Assembly: GCA_002701845.1 (NCBI GenBank)
Contig: NZXG01000007.1
Span: forward strand, 1-64,000
Source of the DNA: Pseudomonadales bacterium
GTDB taxonomy: Bacteria > Pseudomonadota > Gammaproteobacteria > Pseudomonadales > Ketobacteraceae
Direction: 5' to 3'
DNA length: 64,000 nucleotides
The notes under the pieces are model-generated. The model was not told where the DNA came from. It did no database searches and saw only the letters and a program-made list of their open reading frames with translations. The position numbers and the translations under genes were made by a program. Shown here one piece after another: positions 43,788-52,530 of this stretch. The first letter of the stretch is position 1, and each line of letters begins with the position of its first letter.

Positions 43788-44400
43788 TACTTACTCCCTG
43801 ATTTTTCTTTTTAAATCAGTCCACCGTTAAAGATGGTATACCGGTGAAAAATGTATGCGGTCTGTAACAGACCTTTTCATAGTCCACCCGGGGGTGGGCT
43901 ACGCTGTGCTGGAATCATTGAATTGCGGTCCGCAGGTCTCAACCCAGGGGTCGCTGTTGACCACAATCATCCAGGGAGGACCCGCAAAATCGCCCATCAG
44001 CCCAGGGGTGTACTGTCGCGTGAATTCGTCAAAGTATCGCATTCGCCCAGTGGCGGGTCAGGGTGAATGTGGCCGGCGGCCGATTGACCGCGTGGCTTCA
44101 CCATCATGCTCTCATCAGCGACGCTCAACGGCAGTGGGCACCGGGTGGTGCTTGCTGTCGACATCGGCAGTAACGTTGGCCGCCCATCATCCCAGGTGGA
44201 GTGGGTGGCTCGGCTGAGTCGGTATTCCGCTTCCGCTGAAAGTGGTTTACCGTGCCCCTCTGCTGGCCCCCGTAAACTCTAAGTTCTCTCCTCTGCGATG
44301 TCCAGTCATCGTTGAAAAAAAGGTATACTAACCACGGGCTTAAACGTGAAACATTATGTAACCGCCAAACCGGGTAAGTCCGGTGGGATGAGAAGCAGGC
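43788..44400. other. 613-bp gap between divergent ctaC and DUF1820 gene
   Basis: Unusually long for this window. It holds a 47-codon minus-strand ORF (43899-44042) and an isolated TATACT (44324-44329) about 70 bp before the DUF1820 start. The rest shows no recognised RNA gene: I compared it by eye with tmRNA, RNase P, 6S and SRP RNA hallmarks and found none. Confidence 0.5.
43899..44042 (-). CDS. Possible 47-residue small protein upstream of ctaC
   Basis: ATG at 44042, TAG at 43899-43901, below usual ORF-length cutoffs. The translation looks protein-like (MRYFDEFTRQYTPGLMG at the start, then an aromatic- and Pro-rich stretch with three Trp-containing blocks). A stop lies six codons upstream, so it cannot be longer at the 5' end. 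No convincing ribosome-binding site. It could be a real small protein, a regulatory leader of the cox operon, or a remnant of a larger gene. Confidence 0.35.
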   Translation of the reverse strand: MRYFDEFTRQYTPGLMGDFAGPPWMIVVNSDPWVETCGPQFNDSSTA

Positions 44401-44736
44401 ATGAGTGCAGAACCGATTTACCGAGTGGTATTCCTCAACCAGAATGAAATCTATGAGATTTACGTTCGGAACGTGTATCAGAGTGACCTGTACGGGTTCC
44501 TGGAAATAGAGGGTTTTTTGTTCGGTGAGCGCCGGCAAATGGTGGTGGATCCCGCCGAGGAACGCCTGAAAGCGCAGTTTCAGGGGGTTAACCGCACCTA
44601 TATACCGTTGCTCGCGGTGATTCGGGTGGATGAGGTAGAGCAGCAGGGAGTGGGCAAGATCACTGAGGTGAAAGGTGGCAACGTGGCCCAGTTTCCCGGC
44701 TATCCCTTCGGGCCTGGGGGCGGCAAGCCCGGCTAA
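44401..44736 (+). CDS. DUF1820 family protein
   Basis: 111 residues. Matches the short conserved DUF1820 pattern of gammaproteobacteria (YRVVFLNQNEIYEIYVRNVYQSDLYGFLEIE), with a Gly/Pro-rich tail. No signal peptide. Function unknown. ATG start preceded by GAGAAGCAGG. Confidence 0.85.
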   Translation: MSAEPIYRVVFLNQNEIYEIYVRNVYQSDLYGFLEIEGFLFGERRQMVVDPAEERLKAQFQGVNRTYIPLLAVIRVDEVEQQGVGKITEVKGGNVAQFPGYPFGPGGGKPG

Positions 44737-44910
44737 AACATAATTCGGTTAGATTAACGTTGCTTTTTCGCCGCCGTTCGTCGGCAAAATGCCCACGTTT
44801 GCTGCACGGATGTTGCCTTTGATCATCATTTCACCGTACAAAGGGGCATGTGTAACGTTGACCTGCACGGGGGAAGGAAGTGGGTTGACCCTTACCAGGA
44901 ACCTAGGTTG

Positions 44911-45150
44911 ATGAGGAAAATTCGGCGTAGCAGCCCAATCAGTTCCCGCTACAGTCTCGATCGGCTGGAGAGCATGGTGCAGCGGGATATTGCGCGGCTG
45001 GAAGAACAACTGGCCCGGGTGGAAGCGGATGCGGACAATCCTACCCGCCTGTCCACCGCCCGCACCTATCGGCAGATGATTGAGGACCGCAAACAGTTGC
45101 TGGCTAAGATTCAGGCCCAGTCCAGCGAGTTTCTGGGGCAGGTGAGTTAG
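44911..45150 (+). CDS. Small coiled-coil protein, hypothetical
   Basis: 79 residues from ATG 44911 (MRKIRRSSP); the open frame extends to an ATG at 44848. A charged helical stretch ([21 protein letters not shown]) suggests a coiled coil. Codon use resembles neighbouring genes. It ends 41 bp before a terminator hairpin. No family recognised. Confidence 0.6.
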
Positions 45151-45191
45151 CAGAATCCGGGTCCGGATCATCCGCAAAACATGCAAACCAC

Positions 45192-45219
45192 AAAAAACCG
45201 CCATCTAGGCGGTTTTTTT
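45192..45219. terminator. Bidirectional intrinsic terminator
   Basis: AAAAAACCGCC (45192-45202), loop ATCTA, GGCGGTTTTTTT (45208-45219). It has a T-tract on both strands and lies between the coiled-coil gene (plus) and tRNA-Met (minus), so it can end both transcripts. Confidence 0.9.
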
Positions 45220-45230
45220 GTGGCAAATCA

Positions 45231-45307
45231 TGGTGGCTAAGGGCAGATTCGAACTGCCGACCCCATCATTATGAGTGATGTGCTCTAACCAACTGAGCTA
45301 CTTAGCC
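45231..45307 (-). tRNA. metT: tRNA-Met (CAU, elongator)
   Basis: 77 nt with encoded CCA. Acceptor GGCTAAG/CTTAGCC, D arm AGCTCAGTTGGTTAGAGC, anticodon stem-loop with CAT, T arm GGCAGTTCGAATCTGCC. The body closely follows E. coli elongator tRNA-Met, including ACATCACTCATAATGATG around the anticodon. Downstream of ychF, as in Pseudomonas. Confidence 0.93.
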
Positions 45308-45322
45308 TTTTCGAGGGCGCAG

Positions 45323-45351
45323 ATTCTCGCAGCATGCCGGCGCCAAGTCAA
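45323..45351 (-). promoter_or_regulatory. Promoter for tRNA-Met
   Basis: On the minus strand, TTGACT (45346-45351), 17-bp spacer, GAGAAT (45323-45328), 15 bp before the tRNA. Confidence 0.6.
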
Positions 45352-45364
45352 GCAAAAGTGCCGG

Positions 45365-46456
45365 TTAAACATTGAACCGAAAGTGGATAACGTCGCCGTC
45401 CTGAACCACGTAATCCTTGCCTTCCAGGCGCCACTTGCCGGCTTCTTTCGCGCCCTGCTCACCGTTGTGCTGCACAAAGTCCTGGTAGGCCACCACCTCC
45501 GCCCGGATAAAGCCTTTTTCGAAATCCGTATGGATAACGCCGGCGGCCTGGGGTGCCGTGGCCCCTTTCTTCACGGTCCAGGCCCGCACCTCCTTGACCC
45601 CGGCGGTGAAAAAGGTCTGCAGGCCCAGTAACTGGTAGCCGGCGCGAATAACACGGTTCAGGCCCGGTTCCTCCATGCCCAGATCCGCCAGAAACTCGAC
45701 CTTGTCGGCGTCGTCCAGTTCCACGATTTCCGCTTCGATCTTGGCACAGATAGGCACCACCTGAGCCCCTTCGGAGGCGGCCAGGTCAGTGACCTGATCC
45801 AGCAGCGGATTGCCCTCGAAACCATCGTCCGCCACATTGGCAATGTACATGGTGGGCTTGATGGTCAGCAGGTTGAGGGAGCGCACCAGTTTCAATTGAT
45901 CGCTGTCCAGGGCGGCGGTGCGGGCGGGCCGGCCCTCGTTCAAAACCGGCAGCAGCAACTCCAGCACCTGAAGCCTGGCGGCGGCGTCTTTATCGCCGCC
46001 CTTGGCCTGTTTGCCCGCTTTACTGATGGCTTTTTCCACGCTTTCCAGGTCCGCCAGGGCCAGCTCGGTATTAATGATTTCAATGTCCGCCAGCGGATCC
46101 ACTTTGCCGGATACGTGGACGATATTGCCATCATCAAAGCAGCGCACCACATGGGCGATGGCATCGGTTTCCCGAATGTTGGCCAGAAACTGGTTCCCCA
46201 GTCCCTCACCCTTGGAGGCTCCGGCCACCAGCCCGGCGATGTCCACGAATTCCATGGTGGTGGCGATCACCCGTTCCGGTTTGACGATATCCGCCAGCCT
46301 GTCCTGGCGGGGGTCCGGTATCGGCACCACCCCGGTATTGGGTTCGATGGTGCAGAATGGAAAATTCTGGGCTTCGATGCCGGCCTGGGTAAGGGCATTG
46401 AATAAGGTGGATTTACCCACGTTGGGGAGGCCCACAATGCCGCATTTGATTCCCAT
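45365..46456 (-). CDS. ychF: Redox-regulated ATPase YchF (Obg family)
   Basis: 363 residues. P-loop [15 protein letters not shown] (7-21), [16 protein letters not shown] (switch II region) and a C-terminal TGS domain. The G4-position motif is the family's variant, so ATP is preferred. Binds ribosomes; linked to stress and translation-fidelity control. Downstream of pth, 24 bp apart. Confidence 0.97.
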   Translation of the reverse strand: MGIKCGIVGLPNVGKSTLFNALTQAGIEAQNFPFCTIEPNTGVVPIPDPRQDRLADIVKPERVIATTMEFVDIAGLVAGASKGEGLGNQFLANIRETDAIAHVVRCFDDGNIVHVSGKVDPLADIEIINTELALADLESVEKAISKAGKQAKGGDKDAAARLQVLELLLPVLNEGRPARTAALDSDQLKLVRSLNLLTIKPTMYIANVADDGFEGNPLLDQVTDLAASEGAQVVPICAKIEAEIVELDDADKVEFLADLGMEEPGLNRVIRAGYQLLGLQTFFTAGVKEVRAWTVKKGATAPQAAGVIHTDFEKGFIRAEVVAYQDFVQHNGEQGAKEAGKWRLEGKDYVVQDGDVIHFRFNV

Positions 46457-46480
46457 AGTATTCGCTCGCTTGGTGACTGG

Positions 46481-47074
46481 TTAAGAGGCTGCTTTAAAGC
46501 TGTGGAGCTGGTTCATGGCCTTGTTGCTTTCACCCTGCAACAAGTCCGGAACCACGTCCAGGGCTTTGGCAATGGCCTGATCGATGGCGTCCCGCTCGGA
46601 GGCCGGGGCCCGGCTCAGCACATAGTTGCTGACCTGATTGGCGTGGCCGGGGTGGCCGATGCCAATACGCAGGCGGGCAAAATCCCGCTGATTGCCCAGC
46701 TGACTGATGATATCCCGCAGGCCGTTGTGGCCGCCGTGGCCGCCCCCCTGTTTCAGGCGCGCCACGCCCGGAGGCAGATCCAGTTCGTCGTGGGCCACCA
46801 GAATACGTTGGGGAGCAATCTTGAAAAAATGGGCAAAGCCGGCGACGGATTTGCCACTGAGATTCATAAAGGTGGTGGGGATCAGCAGCCGCACCACTTG
46901 GCCGCCGATGGTGGCCTTGCCGCTGAGGGCGTGGTGTTTGCTGTCGGGGGTCAGGCTGGCCTGATACTGTCGGGCCAGCCTTGCAACCAGCCAGGCGCCG
47001 GCGTTGTGGCGGGTGTCTTCGTATTGCGGGCCGGGATTACCCAGGCCCACAATCAGTTCGATACCATCCTTCAC
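46481..47074 (-). CDS. pth: Peptidyl-tRNA hydrolase
   Basis: 197 residues from a GTG start with GGGAGCC upstream. [14 protein letters not shown] carries the catalytic His (about 23), followed by [18 protein letters not shown] and [12 protein letters not shown]. Releases peptides from dropped-off peptidyl-tRNA. It lies 15 bp after rplY. Confidence 0.97.
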   Translation of the reverse strand: MKDGIELIVGLGNPGPQYEDTRHNAGAWLVARLARQYQASLTPDSKHHALSGKATIGGQVVRLLIPTTFMNLSGKSVAGFAHFFKIAPQRILVAHDELDLPPGVARLKQGGGHGGHNGLRDIISQLGNQRDFARLRIGIGHPGHANQVSNYVLSRAPASERDAIDQAIAKALDVVPDLLQGESNKAMNQLHSFKAAS

Positions 47075-47089
47075 TGACCGGCTCCCGGA

Positions 47090-47728
47090 TCACTCGGTAT
47101 CGTCGCCGGCGCCTTCCGCTTCGTCTTCGTCGTCGGCGCTGCTGCCCTTCGGTGCGTTCACGCTCACCACCGGCTGATCGTGATCTTCACCCAGTTGCAG
47201 TTCCTTCAGTTCAACGCCCGCCGGCAACTTGATTTCACTCAGGTGAATGATGGTGCCGATGTCCGCGTCCGCCAGATCCACTTCCAGGTATTCCGGCAGG
47301 TCCTTGGCCAGACAGACCACTTCCACTTCTGTCATCTGGTGGTTGATGAGGCCACCATGCTGTTTTACGCCCACGCACTTGTCTTCGTTAATGAAGTGCA
47401 GGGGCACCTGCATGTTGATGGTGTGGGTGGTGTCCACCCGCAGAAAGTCAGCGTGCATGGGAAAGCCTTTGGCCGGGTGCCGTTGCAGATCTTTCAATAC
47501 CACCTGCTGTGCGGTGCCGTCCACGGTCAGGCTTAACACGTGGGAGTAAAAAGCCTCGCTTTCCAATGCTTTCACCAGTTCCTTGAACTCAATGGCGATG
47601 GGCTGGGCCGGTTGGTCCGCGCCATAGACGATGGCCGGGACCTTGCTTTCGAGACGACGCAGGCGGCGGCTCGCACCTTTCCCCGAGCCGGCTCGGCTGG
47701 TTGCGCTTAGGGTAAAATCACCTGACAT
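47090..47728 (-). CDS. rplY: 50S ribosomal protein L25 (general stress protein Ctc type)
   Basis: 212 residues, the long Ctc-type form: an N-terminal 5S-rRNA-binding L25 domain (about 1-95) plus a C-terminal beta domain and an acidic tail (DDEDEAEGAGDDTE). AGGAG precedes the ATG. Between prs and pth, the usual order. Confidence 0.96.
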   Translation of the reverse strand: MSGDFTLSATSRAGSGKGASRRLRRLESKVPAIVYGADQPAQPIAIEFKELVKALESEAFYSHVLSLTVDGTAQQVVLKDLQRHPAKGFPMHADFLRVDTTHTINMQVPLHFINEDKCVGVKQHGGLINHQMTEVEVVCLAKDLPEYLEVDLADADIGTIIHLSEIKLPAGVELKELQLGEDHDQPVVSVNAPKGSSADDEDEAEGAGDDTE

Positions 47729-47804
47729 GGGTGTTCTCCTGTAATAGACCTGCCGGGTTTCGCGACCAAACGCCGGCAGGGGTTGGTTAAAGCAATGCCA
47801 CTGT

Positions 47805-48755
47805 TTATTTGGGGGTGAACATTGCGCTTAGGGATTCTTCATTACTGATGCGTCGGATACATTCCGCCAGCATGGGTGCCAGGCTCAACTGCCGGATCCT
47901 GTCACAGGCCTGGCCGGCTTTTGACAACGGAATGGTGTCGGTGACCACCAGTTCATCCATCTTGGAATTAGTGAGATTGTCAATGGCAGGGCCCGACAGC
48001 ACCGCGTGGGTGGAGTAGGCCACCACGTGCTTGGCCCCGTGCTCCTTTAAGGCTTCGGCGGCTTTGCACAGAGTGCCGGCGGTATCCACCATGTCGTCCA
48101 CCAGAATACAGCTGCGGCCTTCAACTTCCCCAATGATGTGCATGACCTGGGAAGTGTTGGCCTTGGGGCGACGCTTGTCGATGATGGCCAGATCACAGTC
48201 GTTCAGTTGCTTGGCCACCGCCCGGGCCCGCACCACGCCGCCCACGTCCGGCGACACCACCATCATGTCATCCTGGCTCTGCTTCAGGATATCCTCCAGC
48301 AGAATCGGAGTACCGTAGACGTTGTCCACGGGAATATCGAAAAAGCCCTGAATCTGGTCCGCGTGCAGGTCCACCGTCAACAGGCGGTCAATACCGACGG
48401 TGGTGAACATGTCCGCCACCACCTTGGCGGTGATGGGTACCCGGGCGGAACGCACCCGACGATCCTGGCGGGCATAGCCGAAGTAGGGCACCACCGCGGT
48501 AATGCGACCGGCGGAGGCCCGGCGCAGGGCGTCCGCCATCACCAGGATTTCCATAATATGATCGTTGGTGGGGGCGCAGGTGGACTGCACGATAAAGACA
48601 TCGCCGCCCCGGACATTCTCGTTGATTTCCACGGAAATCTCGCCATCGCTGAAGCGACCCACCTCCGCATCGCCCAGGGGTGCATGGAGGTGGCGGGCCA
48701 TATTGGCTGCCAGATCCGGGGTTGCGTTGCCGGAGAACAGGATAAGATTGGGCAC
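47805..48755 (-). CDS. prs: Ribose-phosphate pyrophosphokinase
   Basis: 316 residues from GTG 48755 ([13 protein letters not shown]), chosen because it aligns with the E. coli N-terminus and lies 6 bp after AAGGTG; an in-frame GTG at 48764 is possible. Makes PRPP from ribose-5-phosphate and ATP for nucleotide, His and Trp synthesis. [21 protein letters not shown] and the PRPP loop [11 protein letters not shown] are intact. Confidence 0.97.
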   Translation of the reverse strand: MPNLILFSGNATPDLAANMARHLHAPLGDAEVGRFSDGEISVEINENVRGGDVFIVQSTCAPTNDHIMEILVMADALRRASAGRITAVVPYFGYARQDRRVRSARVPITAKVVADMFTTVGIDRLLTVDLHADQIQGFFDIPVDNVYGTPILLEDILKQSQDDMMVVSPDVGGVVRARAVAKQLNDCDLAIIDKRRPKANTSQVMHIIGEVEGRSCILVDDMVDTAGTLCKAAEALKEHGAKHVVAYSTHAVLSGPAIDNLTNSKMDELVVTDTIPLSKAGQACDRIRQLSLAPMLAECIRRISNEESLSAMFTPK

Positions 48756-48798
48756 GCCAGTCACCTTGTTGTTCTATCGAGAAGTCTGTTCAGGAAAA

Positions 48799-48873
48799 TG
48801 GCAGGGCCGCCAGGATTCGAACCTGGGAATGACGGGATCAAAACCCGTTGCCTTACCGCTTGGCGACGGCCCT
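48799..48873 (-). tRNA. glnX: tRNA-Gln (UUG)
   Basis: 75 nt with encoded CCA. Acceptor AGGGCCG/CGGCCCT, D arm CGCCAAGCGGTAAGGC, anticodon loop TTTTGAT with TTG, T arm CAGGTTCGAATCCTG. Strong match to E. coli tRNA-Gln outside the acceptor. Located between ispE and prs, as in Pseudomonas. Confidence 0.94.
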
Positions 48874-48957
48874 GTAACTTTGACGGATCCGGTGATCAGT
48901 CTGGGCGGCGAATATTACCAGATAATCACCCAATGTTTTAGAAGTTTTTTGCGCAAA

Positions 48958-49848
48958 TCAGTCCGGCTGAAAGTCCGGTCTGGACAGCTCCCCAGTGTAA
49001 AGAGGGGAATCGTTGCGACCCTTGGCAATTTTCCAGCTGACAGCGCTTTCTGCAATATCAAAGCTGGACATTTTTGCCACCAGAGACTGCCGTTTTTGCT
49101 CCGCATCCGCCTGATCCCTGCAGGCCAGGAACAGGCAGGCACCGCTGCCGGTAACTTTAGCCGCCCCTTCCCTGTTCATCAATGTGAGACAGCGATCAAT
49201 CAGTGGGAAGCGTTCCCGCAGCACCGGTTCGAAGTCATTGTGACCCTCCCCGGCCAGAAAGTCGCGTATTCTGAGCAGCTTTGAATCTCTTGTCAATTGT
49301 TTTGCCTGGAAAAGTTCGGCGGTGCTGGCATGGCAGTCCGGGGCGGCAATCAGGTACCAGGGTTGCGGTGGATCCACCGCCTGCAGACGTTCGCCCACCC
49401 CTTCCGCCAGGGCCGCGTGACCGTAGATGAATACCGGAACATCGGCCCCCAGAGTCAGGCCCAGGGACTGCAGCTGCTGGCGGTGGAGGCCGGTGCCCCA
49501 GAGGTGATTGAGCGCCACCAGGGTGCTGGCGGCGTTGGAGGAGCCGCCCCCCAGCCCGCCCCCCATGGGAATACGCTTGTGCAGGTGGATACGGGCGCCC
49601 AGGGTACTGCCGGTATGGGCCTGCAGGCAGCGCGCGGCCCGATAGATGAGGTTGGCTTCCGGCGGCAGATCGGGCAGGGGCGGGGTGACTTCGAGTTGTC
49701 CGTCCGTGGTGACCGCCAGTTCCAGCTCGTCACAGAGATCCACAAACTGAAACAGGGTCTGCAGGTTGTGGTAGCCGTCGGCCCGGCGCCCGGTGATATG
49801 CAGGAACAGGTTCAGCTTGGCCGGTGACCGCACCCGCAGCGACCTCAT
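48958..49848 (-). CDS. ispE: 4-diphosphocytidyl-2-C-methyl-D-erythritol kinase
   Basis: 296 residues, GHMP kinase of the non-mevalonate isoprenoid pathway. SPAKLNLFLHITGRRADGYH at the N-terminus, the ATP loop PMGGGLGGGSSNAA (about 92-105) and the C-terminal TGSGACLF glycine loop. The start overlaps the lolB stop (ATGA). Length is slightly above the usual 283, owing to a C-terminal extension. Confidence 0.95.
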   Translation of the reverse strand: MRSLRVRSPAKLNLFLHITGRRADGYHNLQTLFQFVDLCDELELAVTTDGQLEVTPPLPDLPPEANLIYRAARCLQAHTGSTLGARIHLHKRIPMGGGLGGGSSNAASTLVALNHLWGTGLHRQQLQSLGLTLGADVPVFIYGHAALAEGVGERLQAVDPPQPWYLIAAPDCHASTAELFQAKQLTRDSKLLRIRDFLAGEGHNDFEPVLRERFPLIDRCLTLMNREGAAKVTGSGACLFLACRDQADAEQKRQSLVAKMSSFDIAESAVSWKIAKGRNDSPLYTGELSRPDFQPD

Positions 49849-50501
49849 CCGGTGGGGTCCCCCGTTTCGTCGTTATTGAGAGGGCTCCATTCCTTGATCA
49901 CCAGGGTGACTTTGAGATCATCCCGCTGCAGTTTGATCCGTTGCGGCAGCAGGGTGCCCAGCAGGTCGCCGTAACGGTCGAATTCCAGCTGCCAACCATC
50001 CTGCCGCAGGCCGCTGAGGGTTCCCAACTCGTTGTATTCCAGGGTGCTTTCACCCCGGGGGGAGGGAATACCCTTGACCCAATAAGGCAGGTGTTCGATG
50101 GGAATCACCCAGCCGGTGTGCTCGTAAACCAGTTGTTGGGGGGATGCGGAGATATGGGTGCCATTGCTGTTTTCCAGCCGGGCGCCGTAAGGGTTGCCGC
50201 TGATAATGGTGGAGCCCTGCCCCAGGGGGCCGGACAGCAGAATATAGAAGCTGTCGAACGACTGACTCCAGTCCAGATAGGCGCTACCGGCATCGGCGGC
50301 GGTGCGCACACCGATCTTGCCCTGGATCTGCCATTCCTGCAGCAACGTGGCGGCGCGCACGTGGTTCACCCAGTCCACCTTGGGAGCCGTGGGGTCCGGT
50401 GGTGGCAGCTCTTCGGTGGTCTGCCAAAGTTGGCAGCCGCTGATGCCGGCGACACAAACCAGTATCAGAACCAGGGGGCTTAATCGGCGGTTACGATACA
50501 C
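49845..50501 (-). CDS. lolB: Outer-membrane lipoprotein LolB
   Basis: 218 residues. Lipobox GISGC gives a mature Cys at about residue 23. The remaining half-barrel sequence (WQIQGKIGVRT, YLDWSQSFDSFYILLSGPLGQG) matches LolB, which receives lipoproteins from LolA and inserts them into the outer membrane. Coupled to ispE, the standard arrangement. Confidence 0.93.
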   Translation of the reverse strand: MYRNRRLSPLVLILVCVAGISGCQLWQTTEELPPPDPTAPKVDWVNHVRAATLLQEWQIQGKIGVRTAADAGSAYLDWSQSFDSFYILLSGPLGQGSTIISGNPYGARLENSNGTHISASPQQLVYEHTGWVIPIEHLPYWVKGIPSPRGESTLEYNELGTLSGLRQDGWQLEFDRYGDLLGTLLPQRIKLQRDDLKVTLVIKEWSPLNNDETGDPTG

Positions 50502-50525
50502 GATGATAAGACGGACCTTGTTCGC

Positions 50526-52259
50526 TCAGGGGGCGCCGGGGGCGAACCGGCGCATGACGTCCCGCAGTATTTCGCTGTCGGGGTTCTTCTCCAGGGCTTC
50601 CCGCCAGATGATCAGGGCCTCTTCCCGCTGGCCGGTGACCCAGAGCACCTCCCCCAGATGGGCGGCGATCTCCTGGTCCTCGAATGCTTCATAGGCCTGG
50701 CGCAGGTAATCAAGGGCTGCCTCTTTCTGGCCCAGGCGGTACTTGATCCAGCCCATGCTGTCGATAATGGCGGGATCTTCCGGGTTCAACTCATAGGCCC
50801 GTTCAATCAGCTCCCAGGCCTCTTTCAACCGTTGATTGCGGTTGGCGAAGGTATAGCCGAGGGCGTTGAGGGCGGCGCTGTTATCGGGTTGCAGCTCCAG
50901 CACCTGACGCAGATCGCTCTCCATACCGTCGAAATCATCCAGCTGTTCCTTCAACATGGCGCGGGTGTAGAGCATGTTGATATTGTCCGGTGTGGCGGCC
51001 AGGGCCTGATCCAGCACTGCGATGGCCTCTGCCACCCGGTCCGCGTCTGCCAGCACCTCGCTTTTTGCCAGGGTGAACTTGGCGGCTTCCTTGGGGTAGG
51101 AATCCCGGGCCTGGTCCAGGGTGGCCAGGGCGGTCTCAAGCCGGCCCTGTTTCTGTTGCAGCAGTGCCAGTTGGATCTGGGCCAGGGGGTACTGGGGACC
51201 CAGGGTAACCTGGCGGAAATATTGGCTGGCCAGATCGTAATTTTCCTCACTGGCGGCGATACGGGCCAGGTAGATGTTGGCCTCATCGGTACGATGGTTC
51301 ATTTCCAGCAGGCGATGGAACTGGGCCTTGGCCTGTTCGGTTTTCTGGTTCTCCCAGCTCAACAGCGCCAGGGACAGCACCAGGTCACCGTCCAGGGGAA
51401 AGTTGCGGGACAGCCGGTAAAACTGCTGCTGGGCGGCATCCAGCTGCCCCTGCTGCATCAGGTAGCGGGCATAGGCCACGCCCAGGCGTTTGTCCTCGGG
51501 CCACAGGCTGGTCTGCTGCGCCAGATATTTCATGGCCTCGTCGGTGCGGTTGGAGGCGATCAGGGACTGGGCGCGGGCCAGAATGGCGCTGCCGTAGCTG
51601 GGTTCCAGCTCCAGGGCCCGGTTGAAGTCGGTCATGGCCTGGGGATGATTGCCGTTCATGGCTTCCAGGGCGCCTTTGGCGTACCAGAGTCGGGCATCCT
51701 CCAGCTCGGTACTGTACTGCCGCAACCTGGCCAGGATTTTCTGCCGGGTCTCCTGATCCGCGCCCCGGGCGGCCTGCAGCAGATATTCAAAATTCATCCG
51801 GCCGTCGCTGGCCAGCAACCGGTCCACCTGGGCCATGGCGGCGTCCAATTGATCAAACCGGATCAGCTCGATGGCCGCCAGCTCCCGGGGCACGGGATTG
51901 TCCGGCTCGATTTCGGTCCACAGCATGGCGGCATCCAGGGTGGCCTGGTGGGCCCCCAGGTAGCGGGCAATAAAGGCCGCCCGTTCCACCACCTGGGGAT
52001 CCCGGGTTTCATGGGCCTGTTTCAGGTATTTGCCCAGGGCCACGTCGGCCCGGTTGCGCTTACCGGCAAACTCTGCCAGGAGCAGCTCGAACAGAGTGTC
52101 CCGCTCGAAGGCGCGGGTGGGTGGGGTTTCCTCGGCTGCCGCCGTTTCCTCTGCCGGCACCGGCGCGGGCTTCCCGCTGTCGCCACTGAGCAGGGAGCAG
52201 GCATTCAGGGTGAGCAGGGACAAAACCGGGATTAGGCAAAGAATTCGTTTATAAATCAT
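50526..52259 (-). CDS. TPR-repeat lipoprotein
   Basis: 577 residues. Signal peptide with lipobox LNAC (Cys about 21), then a linker rich in Pro/Ala/Glu and at least ten tetratricopeptide repeats to the C-terminus (for example the last units DPAIIDSMGWIKYRLGQKEAALDYLRQAY). Conserved beside lolB and hemA in Pseudomonas relatives. Probably an outer-membrane scaffold; precise role unknown. Confidence 0.88.
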   Translation of the reverse strand: MIYKRILCLIPVLSLLTLNACSLLSGDSGKPAPVPAEETAAAEETPPTRAFERDTLFELLLAEFAGKRNRADVALGKYLKQAHETRDPQVVERAAFIARYLGAHQATLDAAMLWTEIEPDNPVPRELAAIELIRFDQLDAAMAQVDRLLASDGRMNFEYLLQAARGADQETRQKILARLRQYSTELEDARLWYAKGALEAMNGNHPQAMTDFNRALELEPSYGSAILARAQSLIASNRTDEAMKYLAQQTSLWPEDKRLGVAYARYLMQQGQLDAAQQQFYRLSRNFPLDGDLVLSLALLSWENQKTEQAKAQFHRLLEMNHRTDEANIYLARIAASEENYDLASQYFRQVTLGPQYPLAQIQLALLQQKQGRLETALATLDQARDSYPKEAAKFTLAKSEVLADADRVAEAIAVLDQALAATPDNINMLYTRAMLKEQLDDFDGMESDLRQVLELQPDNSAALNALGYTFANRNQRLKEAWELIERAYELNPEDPAIIDSMGWIKYRLGQKEAALDYLRQAYEAFEDQEIAAHLGEVLWVTGQREEALIIWREALEKNPDSEILRDVMRRFAPGAP

Positions 52260-52462
52260 ATGTCTGCAGGCAGGGCCTAAGTCTCATAATTGCAATAAAA
52301 ACAGGAATGTGAAGACCATGCAAGAAAATTGTCCACAGACCCCACCTCTATATAACTATAGATTGCCCAGCGCCGGTTGCGTTCCCTGCTGGCGCCAGCT
52401 GCTTTTCATACTAGAGGAGCTGCATGGAAGTGCGCAGGGTTGGCGGTGCAGCCAGGGGCTTG

Positions 52463-52471
52463 TGTTATAAT
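52463..52471 (+). promoter_or_regulatory. Extended -10 promoter of hemA
   Basis: TGTTATAAT: TGn directly before a perfect TATAAT (52466-52471), 59 bp before the hemA start. No close -35 match at normal spacing. Confidence 0.55.
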
Positions 52472-52530
52472 TCCGCCACTTTTTGGAGAGGGTGGTTTTC
52501 CCGGCCCGCCTGGCGGCCGGTCCCGATAGC

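Noticed and set aside
43855-44217. 120-codon plus-strand frame in the ctaC upstream gap
   Set aside because: No ribosome-binding site, Ser/Arg/Gly-rich random-looking translation, and it opposes the more protein-like minus-strand ORF.
50658-52235. 525-codon plus-strand open frame opposite the TPR lipoprotein
   Set aside because: Antisense of a repeat-containing gene; composition is an artefact of the TPR codons.
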